6,416 bases of DNA from Micavibrio aeruginosavorus (lineage in GTDB: Bacteria; Pseudomonadota; Alphaproteobacteria; Micavibrionales; Micavibrionaceae), in NCBI GenBank assembly GCA_003241475.1, contig QFQB01000110.1:1-6416 (forward strand), given 5' to 3'. The position numbers and the translations under genes are program-made. Numbering within the stretch: position 1 is the stretch's first letter; every line of letters starts with the position of its first letter. The notes under the pieces were generated by a model, which was not told the DNA's origin, did no database searches, and saw nothing but the letters and a program-made list of their open reading frames with translations. Below are positions 1 through 5,482 of the stretch, one piece after another.

Positions 1-194
1 TGGATGTTCAGGTTGTTCCCGCTTTGACCGATCGTGGCCGAGCCACCAACCACATTGCCACCCGTCGGCAACGCATTATCGTCCAGCGCAAACGCGTGCG
101 CATAGGGGAGGGCGGACGCTGCCAATGTTAGGGCGCCATAAGTAAAAACTCGTTGGAAGCGTATGCTTCTCGATTTTTTGACTCGGTTTGTCAT
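1..194 (-). CDS. Two-partner-secretion exoprotein (filamentous haemagglutinin-like), N-terminal fragment
   Basis: This is the first 64 codons of a gene that continues beyond the left edge. Translation from the ATG at 194 gives a long basic N-terminus (MTNRVKKSRSIRFQR), a hydrophobic stretch at about residues 16-31 and a likely signal peptidase site after AHAFA (residue 36). The mature part begins LDDNALPTGG followed by NVVGGSATIGQSGNNLNI. The LPTGG-x-V-x-x-GSA-x-I-x-QSGN-x-L-x-I pattern is typical of the start of the TPS (haemagglutination activity) domain of TpsA exoproteins, which cross the outer membrane through a TpsB/FhaC-type transporter and often act as adhesins or contact toxins. An in-frame stop lies upstream and no earlier ATG was seen. 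The ribosome site is weak (GAGA about 9 bases before the start). The family call is good; the role of the mature protein cannot be judged because its body is off the window. Confidence 0.8.
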   Translation of the reverse strand, partial: MTNRVKKSRSIRFQRVFTYGALTLAASALPYAHAFALDDNALPTGGNVVGGSATIGQSGNNLNI

Positions 195-202
195 GTGGTC
201 GT

Positions 203-216
203 TTCTCGAATGAGAA
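203..216 (-). promoter_or_regulatory. Small hairpin in the tpsA-like leader
   Basis: TTCTC-GAAT-GAGAA forms a perfect 5-bp stem with a 4-base loop, 8 bases upstream of the ATG at 194. In the mRNA the only purine-rich ribosome-site candidate (GAGA, opposite 204-207) is in the stem. The structure is seen directly; an effect on translation is only inferred, and a 5-bp A/U-rich stem is weak. Confidence 0.3.
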
Positions 217-230
217 CCAGTGAGGGGCGA

Positions 231-245
231 TCGTAAAATTTACGA
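231..245. repeat. 15-bp palindrome upstream of tpsA-like gene
   Basis: TCGTAAA-A-TTTACGA is a perfect inverted repeat around one central base, 37 bases from the ATG at 194. Its size and position fit an operator for a dimeric regulator of the tpsA-like gene. No regulator is identified. Confidence 0.35.
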
Positions 246-278
246 GTAAATTGTCTCATACTTGAGTGTGGCATGAAA

Positions 279-303
279 GGTTAAAGAAATATTTAAATTA
301 ACC
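279..303. repeat. GGTTAA/TTAACC inverted repeat
   Basis: GGTTAA at 279-284 is mirrored by TTAACC at 298-303 across a 13-base A/T-only spacer apart from one G. It lies 85-110 bases upstream of the tpsA-like start. It could be a regulator site, but in such AT-rich DNA a short repeat like this can arise by chance. Confidence 0.25.
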
Positions 304-490
304 AATTCTGGAAAACAATAAGGGATTAAAAACGTTGAATTTTTTTTATGTTTCTAAAAAAACTTAATATTCGGGAAAATGGGGGTCTTTCAATGGGATT
401 CGAGTTGCAAAAATGTCTATGCAAAGGAATAGAATCATGGTGCGTTGCAAAACAATTATGAGTTGTTTGTTGTAATAAAATTGTAATCTT

Positions 491-502
491 GGGATGCATC
501 CC
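491..502. repeat. GGGATGCATCCC palindrome after emrB
   Basis: This perfect 12-bp palindrome lies about 30 bases past the emrB stop. As RNA it would form only a 4-bp G/C-rich stem with a UGCA loop. On the minus strand it is followed by an A/T-rich tract (AAGATTACAATTTTATT) without a clean U-run, so it is at best a poor intrinsic terminator for the emrAB transcript. Confidence 0.25.
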
Positions 503-514
503 TGGGCGAAATAG

Positions 515-537
515 TTAACGCGTTAAGAAGGACTTAA
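515..537. promoter_or_regulatory. TTAACGCGTTAA palindrome and CtrA-like TTAA-N7-TTAA motif
   Basis: A perfect 12-bp palindrome TTAACGCGTTAA (515-526) shares its right TTAA (523-526) with a second TTAA at 534-537. The spacing between those two is exactly seven bases, which is the known full-site pattern for the alphaproteobacterial response regulator CtrA. The last TTAA overlaps the emrB stop codon (534-536). The site is far from either gene start (about 320 bases before the tpsA-like ATG), so a regulatory role is uncertain. Confidence 0.25.
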
Positions 538-2114
538 TGAGCGGGAGCTGGATCGGCCTTCATGCGGGGATTGTTCAGGGGAAGAAAAAGCGCCGCAACT
601 ATTCCCGCGCCCACGAGCAGGGCGAGGTAAAAGAACGTATCGGCATAAGCCAGAATGGCGGATTGGCTAAGCAGTTCACGATAGATGGTGCCTGTAGCGT
701 TGCTGGCGGCGGCGGCTTGGGTTAGTCCGTGCGCCATGCCGTTCGCGGTTAAAGTATCGATGGCCGTATCATACACGGGGTCGCCCGGCGTTAGCCTGTC
801 GATCAAATGGTTTTGATGGGTTTGGCTTCCTCTGGCAACCAGCGTCGTGACCAGCGCAATGCCGACCGATCCGCCGAGATTGCGCGACAATGAAAAGAGC
901 GAGGAGGCTTTCGTGCTTTTTTCTTTGGGAATTTTCATGAAAGCGAGCGTACTGACAGGAATGAACAAGAAGGGGATGCCGAGCATCTGCACGGCGCGCA
1001 TCCACACAAATGTTCCGTAATCAAGGTTGGGGTTAAGATGTGTGCTTGTCATGAAGCATCCGACGCCGCACAGAGTAAGACCGAACAATACCAGATAGCG
1101 CGCAGGGATTTTGGAAACGAGTTGCCCCGAAACCGGCATAAGAAATAGAACGCCGATTGCGCCGGGAGAAAGAATTAATCCTGCCATAAGGGCATCGTAG
1201 CCGAATTGGCTTTGGACGAGAATGGGAAGCAACGCAGAGCTACTGTACAGAACAAAGCCGGTAATAAAAATCAGGATAGAGCCTAAGCCGAAACTGCGCT
1301 CGCCTAAAAGCGTCAAATCGACAACAGGATCTTTTTGTCGCAACAGCCAGATCACGGCGAAGGCAAGAGATGTCGCCGTGATAACAGCAAAGGTTGTAAT
1401 GAATGAACTGGAGAACCAATCGTCTTGTTGTCCTTTGTCGAGCACGATTTGCAGACAACCCAGCCCCAAAGCGACAAGTCCCAAGCCGATGTAGTCGATG
1501 CTTTTAAAGCCTTTGGCAATTGCATGCGCAGGGTCTTTGACCATTTCGGTTACAAGCGCAAAGGCCAGCATGCCGACCGGAATGTTTATGTAGAAAATCC
1601 AGCGCCAGCTGAAATTATCGGTGATCCATCCGCCAAGCGTCGGGCCCAAAATGGGCGCACAGATCAAGGTAATGCCGGTGATGCCGAACACAGCGCCGCG
1701 CTTGTCTGGCGGAAAGGAATCCATGATGATGGCCTGCTGCGTCGGTTGCAGTCCGCCGCCCGCAAGGCCTTGCAGAAGCCTGAAGAAAATCAGCATCGGA
1801 AGCGAGGTCGCTATGCCGCACATAAAGGAGGCGAAGGTAAATCCCGCAATGCAAATCAGAAAAAATCTTTTGCGCCCCAAAACGCCGGACAGCCATCCAG
1901 ACAGCGGCAGGATAATGCCGTTGGCGACAAGATAAGATGTTAAAACCCATGTGCTCTCTTCCGACGATGCAGCGAGAGATCCTGCAATGTGGGAAAGGGA
2001 GACGTTGGTGATCGTCGTATCCAGAACTTCCATAAATGTAGCGAGAGACGCCACCACGGCGATCAGCCACGGGTTGTAATGTTTTTCGCCATCTATGATG
2101 GAAGAGACATTCAT
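534..2114 (-). CDS. emrB: EmrB/QacA-type MFS multidrug efflux pump (DHA2, 14 TMS)
   Basis: Inner-membrane drug:proton antiporter of the major facilitator superfamily, 526 residues, close to the usual 510-520 of EmrB proteins. Family motifs are clear: the helix-1 motif LDTTITNV (residues 31-38, with Asp32), motif A in the loop GWLSGVLGRKR (73-83), motif B RLLQGLAGGGLQP (112-124) and motif C APILGPTLGG (153-162), followed by WRWIF and NIPVG (170-181). The many hydrophobic segments along the chain fit 14 helices, with a last one near the C-terminus (about 495-515). Its ATG overlaps the emrA stop by four bases (ATGA), so the two are cotranscribed and probably translationally coupled. With EmrA it would move toxic hydrophobic compounds to or across the outer membrane. 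The substrate cannot be told from sequence. No clear terminator follows. Confidence 0.93.
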   Translation of the reverse strand: MNVSSIIDGEKHYNPWLIAVVASLATFMEVLDTTITNVSLSHIAGSLAASSEESTWVLTSYLVANGIILPLSGWLSGVLGRKRFFLICIAGFTFASFMCGIATSLPMLIFFRLLQGLAGGGLQPTQQAIIMDSFPPDKRGAVFGITGITLICAPILGPTLGGWITDNFSWRWIFYINIPVGMLAFALVTEMVKDPAHAIAKGFKSIDYIGLGLVALGLGCLQIVLDKGQQDDWFSSSFITTFAVITATSLAFAVIWLLRQKDPVVDLTLLGERSFGLGSILIFITGFVLYSSSALLPILVQSQFGYDALMAGLILSPGAIGVLFLMPVSGQLVSKIPARYLVLFGLTLCGVGCFMTSTHLNPNLDYGTFVWMRAVQMLGIPFLFIPVSTLAFMKIPKEKSTKASSLFSLSRNLGGSVGIALVTTLVARGSQTHQNHLIDRLTPGDPVYDTAIDTLTANGMAHGLTQAAAASNATGTIYRELLSQSAILAYADTFFYLALLVGAGIVAALFLPLNNPRMKADPAPAH

Positions 2115-3148
2115 TTCAAATTGACCGTCGGTATGACCGACATGCCCGGTCCGGTGGGGTATTTTTCACCCGGAGATTGATCGAAAATAATTTTGACTGG
2201 CACGCGTTGCACGATTTTTACGAAATTTCCTGTGGCGTTTTCCGGCGGAAACAAAGAAAAGCGCGCGCCAGTTCCGGATTGAATGCTATCGACTTTGCCT
2301 GAAAAGGAAATATTCGGATAGGCGTCGATTTTGATATCGACACTCTGGCCTTTTTTCATGCCGTCCAGCTGTGTTTCCTTGAAATTGGCAATAACCCAGA
2401 TGTCATCGCCTACCAATGTGGTCAATTGCTGGCCCGGCTGTACGAAGGCGCCGACCTCGACGTTCTTTCTGGTGATGCGGCCGTCTTGCGCGGCTCGAAT
2501 AATCGTGTCATCAAGATTGTTTTGCGCCAACTGTACCGAGGCCTTTGCCTGCAGGACCGCCGCTTCCAATTCTTTGACGGACGCTTCGGAAGCCGCAATC
2601 GCATCGGGCGCTGTTTCGGCAGAACGCAGTTTTGCTTTTGCATCTTCTAATGCAGAGCGCGCGCGTTTTTCCTCTGCTTGCGCGTCCTCGAGGCTTTGGC
2701 GCGATCTTGCCGCGTCATTCAATGTTTGCAGGCGTTTCAGCGTCTGCTGCGCATTTTTCAAATCTGCAGCGGCGGAAGCGACTTGCGATTGCGCCGATGT
2801 TAGATTGGAAGGGGCGGAGACGGACGTGCTGGCAAAATTATGCTGGCCGGCTATTAATCGCGCTTCGGCGGCGGACAATTCAGCGGTTGCGCGGTCAAGG
2901 GCGGCTATATAATCGCGCTGGTCGATTTTCAAAAGAATATCGCCTTTTTTAACATGCGTGTTGTCGTCGATATTGATTTCGACGACATAGCCGGACACTT
3001 TGGGCGCGATTGGGATGATATGGGCCTCAATTGCGGCGTCGTCCGTTTCTTCAAGGCCGCGGGTGGATAGCCAATAAGCAAAACCGCCCCCTAGGGCGAC
3101 AAGGATGACTAAAACGAGGACGAGGCTCTTACCGGATTTTTTTGACAT
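2111..3148 (-). CDS. emrA: EmrA/HlyD-family membrane fusion protein
   Basis: Periplasmic adaptor that links the EmrB pump to an outer-membrane channel. The 345 residues show a short basic N-terminus, one membrane anchor (about 8-28), the ETDDA motif (34-38) that opens the family's core, a first lipoyl-like half (IIPIAPKVSGYV to KKGDILLKID, 44-76), a long Ala/Gln/Leu-rich alpha-helical hairpin (about 80-215), then the second lipoyl half and barrel with VGAFVQPGQQL and WVIANFKETQL. The segment GARFSLFPPENATGNF followed by VKIVQRVPVKI is a hallmark of EmrA proteins. It is somewhat shorter than E. coli EmrA (about 390), with no sign of damage. The start has a modest ribosome site (GAGA, six bases before ATG). 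It is the first gene of the emrAB operon, transcribed from the promoter at 3177-3205 under the divergent TetR regulator. No TolC homologue is visible in the window. Confidence 0.93.
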   Translation of the reverse strand: MSKKSGKSLVLVLVILVALGGGFAYWLSTRGLEETDDAAIEAHIIPIAPKVSGYVVEINIDDNTHVKKGDILLKIDQRDYIAALDRATAELSAAEARLIAGQHNFASTSVSAPSNLTSAQSQVASAAADLKNAQQTLKRLQTLNDAARSRQSLEDAQAEEKRARSALEDAKAKLRSAETAPDAIAASEASVKELEAAVLQAKASVQLAQNNLDDTIIRAAQDGRITRKNVEVGAFVQPGQQLTTLVGDDIWVIANFKETQLDGMKKGQSVDIKIDAYPNISFSGKVDSIQSGTGARFSLFPPENATGNFVKIVQRVPVKIIFDQSPGEKYPTGPGMSVIPTVNLK

Positions 3149-3158
3149 TGCTTTTCTC

Positions 3159-3180
3159 TACTAAACCGTTTAGTTTAGTA
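3159..3180. promoter_or_regulatory. Probable TetR operator in the tetR/emrA divergent region
   Basis: TACTAAAC (3159-3166) and GTTTAGTA (3173-3180) are perfect inverted copies six bases apart. Nested inside is a second perfect palindrome, ACTAAAC-C-GTTTAGT (3160-3174), so the right half-site is present twice (3168-3174 and 3173-3179). It overlaps the emrA -10 element and covers the expected transcription start, and it abuts the tetR ribosome site. This is where a TetR-family dimer would block emrAB and probably also its own gene. The palindrome is seen; binding is inferred. Confidence 0.75.
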
Positions 3181-3205
3181 TAGGAGGAGGCAAGCGAAGT
3201 GTCAA
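3177..3205 (-). promoter_or_regulatory. emrAB sigma70-type promoter
   Basis: Read on the minus strand, TTGACA (3205-3200) is followed after exactly 17 bases by TATACT (3182-3177). This matches the full -35 consensus and five of six -10 bases. The predicted start is near 3170, which gives a leader of about 20 bases before the emrA ATG at 3148. The -35 box lies inside the first codons of tetR and the -10 lies within the palindrome at 3159-3180, an arrangement suited to tight repression of a strong promoter. Confidence 0.7.
3182..3190 (+). promoter_or_regulatory. Strong ribosome binding site of tetR
   Basis: AGGAGGAGG ends eight bases before the GTG at 3199, which supports this non-ATG start; no in-frame ATG lies near it. 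It begins two bases after the end of the operator palindrome, so the tetR transcript must start within or upstream of the operator. Confidence 0.7.
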
Positions 3206-3810
3206 GCACCCTGAAAAAGACAAAACGCGATGAAATACTGGAAACTGCGAGCAAGTTATTCATCGAAAACGGCTTTCAGTCTGTAAGCATGGACCAGCTT
3301 GCCGCCGCCGTGCCGGTTTCCAAGCCGACGCTTTACACCCATTTCCAGGATAAACGCGATATCTTTGCCGCTGTTCTTGCGGAAAGATGTGAACTGGCGC
3401 TTGAAAGCCTGCGAGCCGACCTGGTTTCCCATGGCAGCCCGAAGGGGCAGATCAGGGCTTTTGGTCAGCATTTTCTAGACCTTCTATTGTCCAAACAGGC
3501 CTTGCAACTTCATAAAGTCATCGTTGCCGAAAGCGACGCCTTTCCGGAAATGGCGCGGATGTTCTACGAAACGGGTCCGCGCCGAATGAACCAGCTTCTG
3601 GCCGGTTATCTCCAAAAGGCCAATGAAGACAAACTCTTGGATGTACCAGATGTTGAGATGGCGGCCAGTCTGTTTATGGGCATGATCAAAAGCGGCCTTC
3701 ACATGCGTTGTTTGCTGGGAGTTCACGCCGGAGAGCCGACAAAAGCCGAAAAGGAGCGGGTTTTGGATGCCGCGGTTTCGGTCTTCATGAAGGCCTACAG
3801 TTTCAATTGA
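3199..3810 (+). CDS. TetR/AcrR-family transcriptional regulator (probable emrAB repressor)
   Basis: A 203-residue regulator of normal TetR size. The N-terminal DNA-binding domain is clear: helix 1 RDEILETASKLFIENGF (10-26), then VSMDQLAAAVPVSKPTLYTHFQDKRDIF (29-56) with the helix-turn-helix and the conserved SKPTLY-x-HF-x-x-K pattern. The rest is the helical ligand and dimer domain. HKVIVAESDAFPEMARMFYETGP (105-127) resembles the AefR/AcrR-type C-terminal domain. It starts at GTG behind a strong ribosome site and is divergent from emrAB with only 50 bases between the start codons. That gap holds a palindrome over the emrA promoter, so local repression of the pump and self-control are likely, with release by a pump substrate or related ligand. 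The ligand is unknown. The usual Gly of the HTH turn (A-G-V-S-K) is Pro39 here. Confidence 0.9.
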   Translation: MSSTLKKTKRDEILETASKLFIENGFQSVSMDQLAAAVPVSKPTLYTHFQDKRDIFAAVLAERCELALESLRADLVSHGSPKGQIRAFGQHFLDLLLSKQALQLHKVIVAESDAFPEMARMFYETGPRRMNQLLAGYLQKANEDKLLDVPDVEMAASLFMGMIKSGLHMRCLLGVHAGEPTKAEKERVLDAAVSVFMKAYSFN

Positions 3811-3819
3811 CATCAAATG

Positions 3820-3948
3820 GTTAATCGTTAAGATTTTGTGCAGTTGCAGCAAAAATTTTATTTTCATATCACGTTAATCGTGCTATAGAGCCGCAACATC
3901 CGGCCAGCCGGAAAATCTAATGAATTGAAGGATGAAGCGTTAATTCGT
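3820..3948. repeat. Three GTTAAT(T)CGT motifs upstream of wbaP
   Basis: GTTAATCGT occurs at 3820-3828 and 3873-3881, and a one-base-longer form, GTTAATTCGT, occurs at 3939-3948, all in the same orientation. The first is followed directly by TAAG, which makes GTTAA-TC-GTTAAG. The second lies in the spacer of the candidate wbaP promoter and forms CACG-TTAAT-CGTG (3870-3882). The repeats are seen; a role as binding sites controlling the polysaccharide operon is inferred. Confidence 0.4.
3861..3889 (+). promoter_or_regulatory. Candidate promoter of the wbaP operon
   Basis: TTTTCA (3861-3866) and TATAGA (3884-3889) are separated by 17 bases, and a TG (3881-3882) one base before the -10 box gives an extended -10. 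Transcription would begin near 3896, leaving a leader of about 105 bases. The -35 box is only a moderate match. The leader includes TCCGGC-CA-GCCGGA (3899-3912), an inverted repeat with no T-run after it. Confidence 0.4.
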
Positions 3949-4000
3949 CCGGCAAATCATGGTTCTGCTCAAACAAATTTTTTAGACGATTGCCGATAAT

Positions 4001-5482
4001 ATGACCGCATACCAAAAAGTTGCCAAAAGACAGGTGCCGCGTCAGCTCGGCGTTATACTTTTTCTTTTCGATGTGGCAATGCTCTTTCTTGGCTTTGCGA
4101 TCACAGTGCAGATTTCCGGGTTTCTGGTCTCGTTATCCAGCACTTTTGATTGGGCCGGCGAATTCCATCACTTCGACACGCGGCGCTATTATTATTTCTT
4201 CCTGTGCATCTGTGTGTTGGGGCGTTTTGCCACGCGCGGTCATTATTCGCGCCGTTTGCCGTGGCTAGGGCAGGTGGAAGGCATCCTGAAAACGCTTTGC
4301 TTTGCCGCCTTGTTCGACTGCTTTAACTTTTATTTCCTCGACCATCATTCCTTTCCGCTACTTATCCTTCTGAACTGGGGATTGTGCGCGCTGCTGGTTG
4401 TGTCGGGGCGTTATGCTTCCATCTCCTTGGTCAGCCACTCGAAAAACTGGCGCTTGCCGATTGTACTGGTCGGCGATTCCCGCATGGTCATGGATTCATT
4501 CTATGCGTTCCACGCCGACGGGCTTACGGGATACGAAGTCAAAGTCGTCCTTTTGACGGGAAGCGATGATCCGAACTTCGATATGTCCTTTTTGCCCAAG
4601 TCCCACCATTATGTGGAATTGCGCAAGGATGTCGATCAATTTTCCAAATTTATTCAAGACAACACGCAGTACTATTACATCTTCAATATGGATGAACTGC
4701 GCGGCCCGCGCGGCGAAAGCTACATGAGCGCGCTGGAGCTGTCCCAAGTGGAGTACGGCGTCATCCCGCACACCAAAACGCTGGATGTGTACGGCATGGA
4801 GCCGCATTATTTCTTCGGCAACGACATCATGATCCTGCATCGCCGCGATAAAATCCGTTCTCCATCGGGTAGCTTTATCAAACGCTTTATCGATATCGCC
4901 GTGTCCGGCATGGCTGTGCTTGTATTGGGCGTTTTGACGGCGATCGTCTGGACGGTCAAGAAAATCGAAAAGTCCGATATGCCGATCTTCTATGGCGGCA
5001 AGCGCGTGGGCATGAAGGGCAAAATGTTCAGTTGCTGGAAATTCAATACGATGCGCAAAGACGCAGATGCGATCTTGAACGATATGCTGGCAAAAGATCC
5101 TGCCATGCGCGCGGAATGGGACAAGTTTCAGAAGCTCAAGAACGACCCGCGCGTCGATTCCAAAATTTCGCAGCTGCTCCGCAAAACCAGCCTTGATGAA
5201 CTTCCGCAGCTTTGGAATGTTTTCGTAGGCGACATGTCGCTGGTGGGGCCTCGCCCCATTCTTGAAAGCCAGAAGGCCGAGTATGGCGACATGATCAAGC
5301 AATATTACGCCGTTCGCCCGGGCCTGACAGGTCTGTGGCAAGTCAGCGGGCGCAACGAAACAAGTTTCAATCAGCGCATTTATTGGGATGGCTGGTATAT
5401 CCGGAACTGGTCGCTTTGGTACGACATCGTGATCATTTTCAAAACCGTTAGAGTATTAATCACTGGATCAGGAGCGTATTAA
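4001..5482 (+). CDS. wbaP: WbaP-like undecaprenyl-phosphate hexose-1-phosphate transferase
   Basis: Initiating enzyme of surface polysaccharide synthesis: it moves a hexose 1-phosphate (galactose or glucose type) from a UDP-sugar onto undecaprenyl phosphate in the inner membrane. The 493 residues have the large polyprenyl glycosylphosphotransferase layout: four N-terminal membrane helices (about 16-39, 63-78, 95-113, 117-137), a Rossmann-like middle domain starting LPIVLVGDSRM (152-162), and a bacterial sugar transferase domain from about 292 (IKRFIDIAV). The catalytic part shows RKTSLDELPQLWNV with the Asp399-Glu400 dyad, GDMSLVGPRPI (410-420), RPGLTGLWQVSGRN (439-452) and a GAY end, closely like Salmonella WbaP. 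All key residues are present. The start is the first ATG after an in-frame TAG at 3983 and has only a weak ribosome site. The stop overlaps the next start (TAATG). Family certain; galactose versus glucose not decidable. Confidence 0.92.
   Translation: MTAYQKVAKRQVPRQLGVILFLFDVAMLFLGFAITVQISGFLVSLSSTFDWAGEFHHFDTRRYYYFFLCICVLGRFATRGHYSRRLPWLGQVEGILKTLCFAALFDCFNFYFLDHHSFPLLILLNWGLCALLVVSGRYASISLVSHSKNWRLPIVLVGDSRMVMDSFYAFHADGLTGYEVKVVLLTGSDDPNFDMSFLPKSHHYVELRKDVDQFSKFIQDNTQYYYIFNMDELRGPRGESYMSALELSQVEYGVIPHTKTLDVYGMEPHYFFGNDIMILHRRDKIRSPSGSFIKRFIDIAVSGMAVLVLGVLTAIVWTVKKIEKSDMPIFYGGKRVGMKGKMFSCWKFNTMRKDADAILNDMLAKDPAMRAEWDKFQKLKNDPRVDSKISQLLRKTSLDELPQLWNVFVGDMSLVGPRPILESQKAEYGDMIKQYYAVRPGLTGLWQVSGRNETSFNQRIYWDGWYIRNWSLWYDIVIIFKTVRVLITGSGAY
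5470..5474 (+). promoter_or_regulatory. Ribosome site of the GT26 gene inside wbaP
   Basis: AGGAG, within the last codons of wbaP, ends seven bases before the ATG at 5482. This supports that start and, with the TAATG overlap, points to coupled translation of the two genes. Confidence 0.65.

Larger units (their letters stand above)
195..533. other. AT-rich gap between tpsA-like gene and emrB
   Basis: This stretch of about 340 bases separates the start of the tpsA-like gene from the stop of emrB. Both genes are on the minus strand, so it holds the emrB 3' region and the promoter and leader of the tpsA-like gene. I see no convincing coding sequence. It contains several inverted repeats (203-216, 231-245, 279-303, 491-502, 515-526), a 9-base direct repeat GTTGCAAAA at 404-412 and 444-452, and TTGTAAT twice at 470-476 and 481-487. 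No clear sigma70-type promoter for the tpsA-like gene could be picked out. Confidence 0.6.

Noticed and set aside
537..725. 62-codon plus-strand frame starting beside the emrB stop
   Set aside because: It lies entirely over the 3' end of emrB on the other strand and looks like random translation. The AAGGA upstream is not enough to support it.
1425..1943. 172-codon open frame on the plus strand opposite emrB
   Set aside because: It is antisense to a clear MFS gene, its product is a highly polar, low-complexity sequence, and there is no ribosome site or family signature.
2331..2912. 193-codon open frame on the plus strand opposite emrA
   Set aside because: It is a shadow of the Ala/Gln-rich coiled-coil region of emrA; its Ser/Cys/Ala-rich product has no domain pattern.
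3142..3147. TTGACA on the plus strand as the tetR -35 box
   Set aside because: No -10-like hexamer occurs 16-18 bases downstream, and the bases also encode the start of emrA on the other strand.
3899..3912. TCCGGC-CA-GCCGGA inverted repeat as a tetR terminator
   Set aside because: The two-base centre leaves at most a short stem, no T-run follows, and it lies downstream of the candidate wbaP promoter, so it is more likely part of the wbaP leader.
3959..3985. ATG at 3959 as an upstream start for wbaP
   Set aside because: It is in frame with wbaP, but the frame stops at TAG (3983-3985) after eight codons. A leader peptide is possible but has no support such as a good ribosome site.
4496..5341. 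281-codon open frame on the minus strand inside wbaP
   Set aside because: It lies fully antisense to a gene with all family motifs. Its translation is rich in His, Arg and Asp with no recognisable domain, as expected from the reverse of a well-used coding frame.
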